Part shown: piece by piece, positions 1 through 6,853 of the stretch | Numbering within the stretch: position 1 is the stretch's first letter | Layout: each line of letters opens with the position of its first letter | Notes under the pieces: generated by a model | What the model was told of the DNA's origin: nothing | Seen by the model: only the letters and a program-made list of their open reading frames with translations | The model's database searches: none | Translations under genes and position numbers: made by a program | Assembly (NCBI GenBank): GCA_050951095.1 | Contig: JBMNIQ010000004.1 | Span: 1 to 12,561 of the forward strand | DNA from: UMGS1519 sp050951095 | Lineage (GTDB): Bacteria > Actinomycetota > Coriobacteriia > Coriobacteriales > Eggerthellaceae | Direction: 5' to 3' | DNA length: 12,561 nucleotides

Positions 1-55
1 AGCACCTCTTGCCCGTCTCCACCACCAGCTCGGCGGTCGCCTCGCTAACCGGCAT
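1..55 (-). CDS. istB: IstB-like helper ATPase, 5' fragment
   Basis: An ATG at 55-53 on the minus strand opens a frame reading MPVSEATAELVVETGKRC up to the window edge. It overlaps the istA stop (TAG at 47-45) by 11 bp, the usual istA-istB arrangement in IS21 elements, where IstB is the AAA+ protein that assists the transposase with target capture. Only about 18 codons are visible, so no ATPase motif can be seen. The call rests on position and on the identity of the neighbour. Confidence 0.55.
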   Translation of the reverse strand, partial: MPVSEATAELVVETGKRC

Positions 56-1515
56 CGCGGACCGCCTCCCCGGCGAGCCTGTCGTAGACGGACAGGTCGG
101 CCGACCCCGCGGCGGCCCCGCCGCCGGATGCCCTGCGTGCGAGCAGGTCGCAGGAGGCGTCGTCGGGCACGCGGCCCGCGGCGAAGATCCGCTCCGCGGC
201 GGCGCACGCGGCGGGGAAGCCGGACCGCTCGGAGGCGCGGGCGATGGCGCGCAGCGCCCTGCGCCTGTCGGCCTTGCCGCACCGGTCGATCGCCGCGACG
301 AGGGCGGCGGGCATGTCCCGGCGCACCGTCGACTCGCCGAACGCCCGGGGCCTGGCGACCAGGGCCGGTATCAGCGAGGCGGGGTTCCGCACGGTCTCGC
401 CCTCGCCCCACGACCTGGGGAGCCTGGCGACGAGCCTGCCCCGGTCGGCGAGGATCTCGACGCTGTCGGCGCGCAGCCCGACGAGCAGCTCGCGGCCGTG
501 CCAGGCGGGGCCCGCGCAGTAGCGGTTGCCGCAGGCCTCGACGTAGCCGCGCTTGTCGGCGCGGGCCCCGACCCACCTTACGGCGTCGAACGGCACCCCG
601 GGCAGCGCCAGCATCGCCGAGAGGTCCTCGGCCAGCGCCTCCGGGGTCGGGCGCCCGTCGCGGCAGCGCGAGGCGGCGTTGGTCCTCTCGCAGCCGGCGG
701 CGAGCAGCGCGTTGAGCTCGCCGAGCGACGAGGCGGAGGGCTCGGGGACGAGCAGGTTTCGCCGCAGGAACCCCACGGCGTTCTCCACCGACCCCTTCTC
801 GTTGCCGGAATACGGGTTGCAGTAGCGGCTCGCGCAGCGGTAGTGCGCCCTGAACCGCGAGAACAGCTCGGACTCGGTCACCTTCCCGCGCACCATCCTG
901 CCGGCCTCCGTGGCGTTGTCGAGCACGAGCGTCGCGGGCGCCCGCCCGATCAGCTCGAACACGTGGGCCAGCCCGGCGCACATGCACTCGGACCGCTCCG
1001 AGAGCATCGCCTCGCAGTAGCGCGCGTTCGAGTGCGGCAGCGTCACGACCAGCCAGCTTCATCCGCCGCCTCTCGCCGGCGAGGACGCAGCTGAAGTTGC
1101 CGAAGTCGACCTGCGCGGTGCCCGGGGCCCATTCGAGCTCGAGGTAGCCGTCGCGCGGGGAGGCCGGCGCGTGCTCGCGCCTCCAGCTCGCCACGCGCCT
1201 GCAGACCGACGAGTAGGACCCCTCGTAGCCGAGCTCGGCGACCATCCTGTCGTAGATGCGCTTGGCCGTGTGGCGCTGCTTTCGCGGGGCGCCGAGGTCG
1301 GCCTCGAGCACCGCGCCGATCCATGCGGCGTAGGCGTCGGTCGCGGGGCGCGGGTGCGCCGCCGCCACCGGGGCGGCCGGGGACATGTCCTCCATGTCGG
1401 CGTAGCGGGCCACGGTGTTGCGGCTCACGCCGAGCCTCCTCGATATCTCGGCCCTCGGGATCCCGCGGGCGTCCATCTCTCGTATATCCTGTTGAACGTC
1501 AAGGGGCACGGTCAT
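45..1515 (-). pseudogene. istA: IS21-family transposase IstA, frameshifted
   Basis: The gene starts at ATG 1515-1513 (MTVPLDVQQDIREMDARG), 8 nt after a strong AGGAGG site, and ends at TAG 47-45, about 489 codons, a usual IstA length. Residues 19-38 form a helix-turn-helix (EISRRLGVSRNTVARY). An RNase H-like DDE domain follows: first catalytic Asp in QVDFGNF (D137), second in LVLDNAT (minus-strand codon near 920), and Glu in GNEKGSVEN. The frame breaks after codon 154: AAG CTG is followed by one extra G at about 1053, then CTG GTC GTG ACG resumes the correct frame. The 1471-bp span is one base more than a multiple of three. The break falls between the first and second catalytic Asp, so neither half alone has the triad. 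No homopolymer slip site is visible, so decay or sequence error is likelier than programmed frameshifting. Confidence 0.85.
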
Positions 1516-1530
1516 CTTCCTTTCCTCCTC
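1516..1530 (-). promoter_or_regulatory. istA ribosome binding site
   Basis: On the minus strand GAGGAGGAAAGGAAG directly precedes ATG 1515-1513. AGGAGG sits 8 nt from the ATG, which fixes the true istA start and places the helix-turn-helix inside the protein. Confidence 0.7.
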
Positions 1531-1576
1531 CGGGCGGGGTCTCGCCAAAGCTCGCCGCCCGGAGCGAATATAGATC

Positions 1577-1608
1577 GGGCCGCGCCCCTTGCGCCAAGGG
1601 GGCGGCCC
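1577..1608 (-). promoter_or_regulatory. Long GC-rich hairpin in the IS leader
   Basis: The arms GGGCCGCGCCCCTT (1577-1590) and AAGGGGGCGGCCC (1596-1608) are inverted copies apart from a one-base bulge, enclosing a five-base loop GCGCC. The hairpin lies between the IS end and the istA ribosome site. No T-run follows on either strand, so it is not a classic intrinsic terminator. In a transcript entering from outside it could fold ahead of istA; that role is inference. Confidence 0.6.
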
Positions 1609-1618
1609 ATGCGAATTC

Positions 1619-1684
1619 TGCTCAGTTCCAGTTGCCATCGGTGCTCAGTTCCCGATGCGATTTCGGCGCAGTTCCTATTGCACA
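1619..1684 (-). repeat. IS end with three 23-bp-spaced transposase-box repeats
   Basis: On the plus strand CAGTTCC occurs at 1623-1629, 1646-1652 and 1669-1675, exactly 23 bp apart. The first two extend to TGCTCAGTTCC, and related ATCGG or TTCGG bases precede the second and third boxes. On the element's own strand the order is TGTGCAATA, GGAACTG, GGAACTG, GGAACTG. IS21-family ends are known to carry several such repeats, which the transposase binds. The element boundary is placed at 1684 because of the TGT end and because glycerophosphotransferase coding begins right after it. Confidence 0.75.
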
Positions 1685-2549
1685 TCTACAGGTTTCGCTG
1701 CTGCAGCACAAGCCGGACCTGACCGTCATCCAGATGTGGCACGCGCTGGGCAAGATCAAGCAGTCCGGCCTGGCCGCCGTGGGCCACAAGGACGGCCGTT
1801 CGCCGGAGGTGGCCCGCGCCCTGCATATGCACGAAGGGTACGATTACATCATCGCCGGCGCTCCCGCATGGAACCGCTTCTACTGCGAATCGTTCGGCTG
1901 CACGCCCGACAAGCTGGTGAACATCGGCCTGCCGCGCATGGACGTGCTCACACGCGACCATGACCGGGCAAGGCACGACCTGTGCGCAAAGCACCCGGAG
2001 CTTGCCGGCAAGCGCGTGGTGCTGTACGCCCCCACCTACCGCAAGCATGCCTCCGGCGAAGACCCCATTGCCGGCCAGCGCGCGCTGATAGCACGCCTGG
2101 CGCAGTCGGACGATTTCATGCTGGTGGTGAAGTCGCACCCGAACCAGCCGCTGGATAACGCCTTCCCGCAGGCGGGCCACTGCCTGCCCCTTCCCGACAT
2201 GAGCACACTGGACCTGCTTCCGGCTGTCGACCTGGTGATTTCAGACTATTCCGCAACCTTGGTGGAAGCGGCCACGGCACGGACGCCGTTCCTGCTGTAC
2301 TGCTTCGACTATGACGAATACCTGCAGGACAACGGGCTGAACCTGGACCTGCCCCGCATGTTCCCCCGCCTGCTGCACCGCAGTGCCGAAAGCACGGCGC
2401 AGGCCGTGGCGGATTTCCTGGAAGGCGCCTACCCCCGCGAAGAATTTGACGCCTTCACAGACACCTACACGCTTTCCCGCACCGGGCATGCCACCCGCGA
2501 TCTTGCCGAACTCGTTATCCGCAATACTTCGTTTGGAGCGTCCGATTAG
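1685..2549 (+). pseudogene. CDP-glycerol glycerophosphotransferase family protein, 5' truncated by IS
   Basis: About 287 codons remain of a Glyphos_transf (TagB/TagF-like) protein, a family that polymerises glycerol- or ribitol-phosphate from CDP-activated precursors at the inner membrane face. Visible family motifs are MWHALGKIKQSG (from 1734; the WHG-x-G-x-x-K-K motif with Ala for Gly), GLPRMD (1926-1943), VLYAPTYR (about 2019-2042) and SDYSATLVEAA followed by PFLLYCFDYDEY (from 2241). The N-terminal part of the protein is missing. The open frame continues upstream into the IS, but that sequence is IS DNA and has no in-frame ATG between 1326 and 1734. A start at ATG 1734 would begin inside the conserved domain, so the product is probably inactive. 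The stop is 3 nt before the next gene, pointing to an operon. Substrate is unknown. Confidence 0.85.
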
Positions 2550-2552
2550 CCT

Positions 2553-5500
2553 ATGCGTTACGTGATCATGGCCAACGGCAAAGGCCGTCGTTGGGCGAAC
2601 TACGGCGGCATTTCGAAGCACGCCATTCCCGTCAATGGGGAAACGCTGCTGCAGCGCACGGTGCGCCTGGCGCACGAGGCGGACCCGGATGCGGAGGTGT
2701 TCATCAGCTCCAGCAACCCCGCCAACGAGGTGGAAGGCGCCACGCGCCACGCGCCCGAGCACGGCAGCCGCGAGATAGACCGCTTCTGCTACGAGCTGAT
2801 CTGCGACAACATGTGCTTCCTGTACGGCGACACCTACTACTCCGAGAAATCCATCCAGACCATCGAGAGCAATCCCACGCCCGACCTGATGTTCTTCGGC
2901 GGCGAAAAGACCATCACCGCGCTGCGTATAGGCGACAGCGCGGTGATAAAGGACCTGCTGACCACCCTGAACCGGATGATCGACTCGGGCCAGATCGCAG
3001 ACGCGAAGGGCTGGACGCTGTACCACCTGTTCCTGGGCATGCCGCTGGACGGCAAGAAGATTGCCGACCGCAACTTCATTAAGCTGGATTCCGCAACCAT
3101 GGACATCAATTCGCCCGCGGACTACCAGCAGTTCGCGCGCACGCACGCCGGCGCGGAGCTGCCGCCGCCGTCAACACTGCAGGCGGCCGCCCAAGAAAGC
3201 GTGTACAACCTGGGATTCGTGGGCAAGTACTTCCTGCGCTTCCGCGCGTATCTGCTACGACGCAAGGGCTACAGCGCGCAGAACGCCCATCACTGGGTGA
3301 AGGCCGTGGTGTGGGAGCAGAAGTTCTCCGACCATTCCACCAGCCTCGCCGAACAGCGCCGCGCCGAACGGCGGGGCTTCCTTCCCCAGGCCGTGAAGCG
3401 CCTGGGCATAGACCTGGACCATCCGAACCTGATCTCGCAGCGCGATTACCTGTACATCCAGCCGTTCAACGGCGTGCATAATAAATGGATCAACGACCGC
3501 ATATCGGCGCTGAAGCTGTTCGGCGGGTACCGGGACTACTTCGAAACGTGCCACTACCACATCATCCGCCGCGACAACAAGCCATTCTTCATTCCCCTGA
3601 CGGACCTGGCGCGCTCGCACAGCGCCGACTACCAGGGGCTCTACCAAGTGCTGCGCCAGCGCGGCACCATGGCGCTGAAGGAATCCACCTGGAACGACAC
3701 GGACTACCACACGCTGCATGCCTCCAGCACCGGCGAGATCCTCCTGGACGGCATGCCCATGTCCCGTAGGGAATTCGAGAACTGGGTGGACGTATCCTCC
3801 CGCGACCGCTGCCTAGTGGTATTCGAAGCACGGCGCATGGGCCCATTCCTGGGCGAGGCCGCCATGGACGGCGAGGCCACGCTGCGCGTGGTGATGGTGA
3901 ACGCCACGGGCACGGACCCGAAGCCCCTGCAGGCCCTGATCAAGCTGGGCTACCCGCTGGCACCCAGCACCGCGTCGAAGTACATCGGCGAGAACGATTC
4001 GAAGGAGCGCTGGCAGAGCGAAAAGGACTTCGGCGAGCTGTGGGAGGACGACCCGTTGCCGAAATCCGTCAGCGCCTGGTTCCGCAACACGCGCATGCGC
4101 TGGTTCTACGCATCCGTGGACGTGAGGGACGGATCGTACGACGGCCTGCGCACCATCGACACGCACGACCCGTCGAAGATCCAGGAATCGGCCATGGCCC
4201 CGGGCGCCATCCACGCGTTCAAGGGCACCGTGAAGTTCTGGCCGGAGATAGCGCGCACCCTGACGGATATGTGCCGGGACGCGCCCATGGTGAAGCTGGC
4301 GGAGTTTGTGCTGGACGTGTCGCAGAAGGACTTTCGCATCATCTCCGTGCGGCCCGCGGCCCAGTACAACGAGGTCATCCCCTTCCAGCCCGAGCTGAAC
4401 CGCTACCTGGAGGACTGCCTGCATGCGAAGCGCTCGCAGTTCACGGACCTGAAGACCCGCGCCGACAAGCTGCTCCACAACCTGCGCCTTTCCATTCGCA
4501 AGTACTTCGGCCGGGCGGTGGCGCCGAAGGGGCTGGTGCCGTACCAGAGCGTGCGCTGGCCGGGCGACATCCTGCGCGACCTGAAGACGAAGACGGACGT
4601 GCCTCTGGCGCAGAAGCTGTGGGGCTACCGCCACGGCTTCCTTTCGTTCCGCCTGCCGCAATACGGCATCACGCCCCAGAACTGGGAGGGCTTCATCAGC
4701 GACTTCGAGTACCGCTGGCTGCGCCACATCAATCCGAAGTACCGCTACTGGGTGGAGGACAAATTGGCGCTGCAGATTCTGGCGCCCGACCACGCCGATG
4801 CCTTCCCCATCTGCTACTTCTACACGCAGCGCGCCGGCGAGCGCAGCCATCTGGTGCCCGCGGCGGGCAGCCCCGCAACCGTCCCCGCAACCTGCGAGGG
4901 CGTGTTCCAGCTGGCGCGTGAGAAGGGCGACCTGGTGCTGAAGCCGAACGAGGGGTCGCATGGCGAAGGGTTCTGCCACCTTGCCTGGACGGGCGACCAT
5001 TTCGAGCTAAACGGCGCCCCGGCGACGCCGGAGAGCATCAAGCCCCTGGTGGAGGACCCGGAGAACCAGTACATCATCACGGAGTACGTGACCATGCACC
5101 CCGACATGGCGGCGCTGTACCCGGGGTCCGTGAACACGGTGCGCATTGTGGTGTACAAGATGGACGGCCGCACGCCGCGCGTGGGCAACGCGTACCTGCG
5201 CATCGGCACGTCGGCCACCGGCGGCGTGGACAACGTGGCGGCCGGCGGCCTGGTGGCCAAGGTGGACATTCCCACGGGCCGCTATTACGAGGCGAAGCGC
5301 CTGGACAATGTGGACCAGGGCAACCTGGTGGATTGCCCTGTGCACCCCGATACCGGCAAGCTAATCGAGGGCATTCTGCCGCATTGGGAGCTGGCCAAGA
5401 AAACCGTGCTGGACATTGCCGCGGAGCTGCCGCAGCTGGAGTACCTGGGCTTCGACGTGGCACTGACGGAAACCGGTGTCTGCATCATCGAGATCAACCG

Positions 5501-5762
5501 GTTCCCCGACTTCCCGCGCGTGGATGTGCTGGAGTCCCAGCTGATTGACTACCTGCTGTACAAGCTGGAATGCAAGAAGCAGAGCTTCGGCTACGACAAG
5601 CGCCCGCCGCATAAGATCCTCAGCCTGCCGCATCGCACTCGTCCCGCCGGCCAGGACGCGGCGGCGCTCCGCGCAACGGCACGGCCCGCAGACGCCGGTA
5701 AAGCCGCATCCGCGGGTGGTTCGGCCGGCGCATTCGGACCGAAGGAAAGGCGGCAGGCATGA
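2553..5762 (+). CDS. Nucleotidyltransferase fused to a degenerate and an intact ATP-grasp domain (1069 aa)
   Basis: Residues 1-200 form a GT-A-like nucleotidyltransferase: MRYVIMANGKGRRW is the nucleotide-binding loop, SKHAIPV holds the usual Lys (K22), FLYGDTYYS has the metal Asp (D93), and DINSPADY closes the domain. Residues about 297-605 resemble an ATP-grasp fold whose active-site residues are lost. Residues about 745-1010 are an intact sugar-transfer-associated ATP-grasp domain: VLKPNEGSHGEG (K797), SVNTVRIV (859-866), VDNVAAGG, HPDTG, GFDVAL (D968) and IIEIN (E980, N982). The last 45-60 residues are a low-complexity Ala/Gly/Arg tail. No signal peptide or membrane segment is evident, so it is probably cytoplasmic. 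The start is 3 nt after the previous stop; GGAG lies about 14 nt upstream, a weak spacing, but this ATG gives a complete nucleotide loop. It probably activates a building block and ligates it to a surface-polymer precursor. The nucleotide and acceptor are unknown. Confidence 0.85.
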   Translation: MRYVIMANGKGRRWANYGGISKHAIPVNGETLLQRTVRLAHEADPDAEVFISSSNPANEVEGATRHAPEHGSREIDRFCYELICDNMCFLYGDTYYSEKSIQTIESNPTPDLMFFGGEKTITALRIGDSAVIKDLLTTLNRMIDSGQIADAKGWTLYHLFLGMPLDGKKIADRNFIKLDSATMDINSPADYQQFARTHAGAELPPPSTLQAAAQESVYNLGFVGKYFLRFRAYLLRRKGYSAQNAHHWVKAVVWEQKFSDHSTSLAEQRRAERRGFLPQAVKRLGIDLDHPNLISQRDYLYIQPFNGVHNKWINDRISALKLFGGYRDYFETCHYHIIRRDNKPFFIPLTDLARSHSADYQGLYQVLRQRGTMALKESTWNDTDYHTLHASSTGEILLDGMPMSRREFENWVDVSSRDRCLVVFEARRMGPFLGEAAMDGEATLRVVMVNATGTDPKPLQALIKLGYPLAPSTASKYIGENDSKERWQSEKDFGELWEDDPLPKSVSAWFRNTRMRWFYASVDVRDGSYDGLRTIDTHDPSKIQESAMAPGAIHAFKGTVKFWPEIARTLTDMCRDAPMVKLAEFVLDVSQKDFRIISVRPAAQYNEVIPFQPELNRYLEDCLHAKRSQFTDLKTRADKLLHNLRLSIRKYFGRAVAPKGLVPYQSVRWPGDILRDLKTKTDVPLAQKLWGYRHGFLSFRLPQYGITPQNWEGFISDFEYRWLRHINPKYRYWVEDKLALQILAPDHADAFPICYFYTQRAGERSHLVPAAGSPATVPATCEGVFQLAREKGDLVLKPNEGSHGEGFCHLAWTGDHFELNGAPATPESIKPLVEDPENQYIITEYVTMHPDMAALYPGSVNTVRIVVYKMDGRTPRVGNAYLRIGTSATGGVDNVAAGGLVAKVDIPTGRYYEAKRLDNVDQGNLVDCPVHPDTGKLIEGILPHWELAKKTVLDIAAELPQLEYLGFDVALTETGVCIIEINRFPDFPRVDVLESQLIDYLLYKLECKKQSFGYDKRPPHKILSLPHRTRPAGQDAAALRATARPADAGKAASAGGSAGAFGPKERRQA
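3441..4367 (+). other. Degenerate ATP-grasp module inside the 1069-aa protein
   Basis: Residues about 297-605 follow the order of the downstream intact domain. WINDRISALKLFGGYRD matches WVEDKLALQILAPDHAD, GTMALKES matches GDLVLKPN, EARRMGPFLGEAAMDGEATLR matches EYVTMHPDMAALYPGSVNTVR, and FRIISVRPA matches VCIIEINRF. The Lys is kept (K376), but the Gly loop after it is replaced (ESTWNDTDYH), the Asp of GFDVAL is Val, and the metal-binding Glu and Asn are Ser598 and Arg600. I read it as a diverged internal duplicate without ATP-grasp catalysis, perhaps a binding or structural domain. The alignment was made by eye. Confidence 0.65.
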
Positions 5763-6823
5763 CCTCCGATACATTCATCAGCTCGTCCGTATGGAAGGCG
5801 AAGCTGTTCCTGCTCTGGTGGCGCCGTATCATCTTCGCGCCCGACCACTTCGCGAAACGCCCCCTGCTGAAGCTGCACCTGGCGCTGCACGGCGGCTACC
5901 TGCTGGACCAGTACTACATCTACGACTTCAAGCACAACGACCGGCACGAATACCTGTCGGAATTCGATTGGTACCGCTCGCGCAACATCAACAAGCCGTA
6001 CGACATGATGTGCAACAACAAGGTCATTGCCACGGAGGTGCTGGAGCAGTACGTCCGCGTGCCGCGCGTGCTGATGCAGAAGAACCACGGCAAGATCGTG
6101 TCGCTGGCGAAGGACGTCGACCGCGGCTTCCTGACCAGCGCCGATGCCGCCGACCTGCTGGACCGCACGGGCACGCTGTACCTGAAGCCGCTTGCCGCGG
6201 GAAAGGGCAAGGGCGTGTACCGCCTGACGAATGCGGACGGCACGTACTACATAGACGACCGGCGGAAATCGCGCGACGAGCTGTGCCGCTTCCTGGACAA
6301 GCAGGACGGCTGGTTCCTGTCCGAGGGCATCACGCAAGGGGCCTTCGGCCGCACGCTCTACCCCGACGCCACGCACACCATCCGCTTCATCACGCTGCGC
6401 GATCCCGACACCGGGCACATCAAGCCCTTCTTCGCCGTGCAGCGCATCGGCACGGCGGAAACGGCACCGGTGGACAACGGCAGCCGCGGCGGCCTGGTTG
6501 CCTGCATAAACATGGAGACCGGCGAGCTTTCGGAAGCGAAATGCCTGCAGAAGCTTGGCAGCTGGGATACGCATCCGGACTCGGGCGCGCAGATCAAGGG
6601 CGCCGTGATTCCGCACTGGCAGGACGTGAAGCGGCAGATGGTCGACTTGGCACGCAAGCTTCCGTTCATGAACTTCATTGCGTGGGACATCCTGCTCACG
6701 GACGAGGGCATTTCCATCATCGAAGCGAACACGTCGTCCGGCGTGAACATCATCCAGCTGTGGGGACCGCAGCGCAACGGCGAGCTGGGGCGCTTCTACC
6801 GCGCCCACGGCTGCATCAAATAA
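5759..6823 (+). CDS. Sugar-transfer-associated ATP-grasp protein (354 aa)
   Basis: This is a stand-alone ATP-grasp of the sugar-transfer-associated group (Pfam ATPgrasp_ST), a family found in cell-surface polysaccharide and polymer operons and proposed to form ATP-dependent amide or ester bonds. Motifs in order: YLKPLAAGKGKGVYRL with K143 and a complete Gly loop, TLYPDATHTIRFITL (R209), VDNGSRGGLVACIN, HPDSGAQIKGAVIPHW, FIAWDILLTDEG (D310) and IIEANTSSG (E322, N324). All expected metal and ATP residues are present, so it should be active. Hydrophobic residues near 10-25 (WKAKLFLLWW) could associate with membrane, but there is no signal peptide. The ATG overlaps the previous stop as ATGA, and AAGGAAAGG sits 8 nt upstream, so translation is probably coupled. 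Acceptor and donor are unknown. Confidence 0.9.
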   Translation: MTSDTFISSSVWKAKLFLLWWRRIIFAPDHFAKRPLLKLHLALHGGYLLDQYYIYDFKHNDRHEYLSEFDWYRSRNINKPYDMMCNNKVIATEVLEQYVRVPRVLMQKNHGKIVSLAKDVDRGFLTSADAADLLDRTGTLYLKPLAAGKGKGVYRLTNADGTYYIDDRRKSRDELCRFLDKQDGWFLSEGITQGAFGRTLYPDATHTIRFITLRDPDTGHIKPFFAVQRIGTAETAPVDNGSRGGLVACINMETGELSEAKCLQKLGSWDTHPDSGAQIKGAVIPHWQDVKRQMVDLARKLPFMNFIAWDILLTDEGISIIEANTSSGVNIIQLWGPQRNGELGRFYRAHGCIK

Positions 6824-6853
6824 GCGCCTCAGGACAGGCAAGGAGCAAGGCAT

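Larger units (their letters stand above)
1..1684 (-). mobile_element. IS21-family insertion sequence, partial (istA-proximal end)
   Basis: The stretch carries a DDE transposase of IstA type, the overlapping start of a second gene where IstB is expected, and a terminal region with multiple short repeats, the layout of IS21-family elements. On the minus strand the element begins at about 1684 with TGTGCAATAGG, fitting the 5'-TGT end usual in this family, followed by three GGAACTG boxes. Immediately right of 1684 the reading frame becomes a recognisable glycerophosphotransferase, so this is a real insertion boundary. The other end and any target-site duplication lie left of the window. Codons here look even more GC-rich than those of the flanking genes, consistent with separate origin. 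istA has a frameshift, so this copy is probably not autonomous. Confidence 0.85.

Noticed and set aside
9..1094. Plus-strand open frames opposite istA
   Set aside because: They are shadows of the transposase gene, with low-complexity Gly/Arg/Ala content.
1323..1684. N-terminal extension of the glycerophosphotransferase into the IS
   Set aside because: The frame is open only because of GC bias opposite istA; the residues are Arg/Pro/Ser-rich and match nothing in the family, and the conserved domain begins only after the IS boundary.
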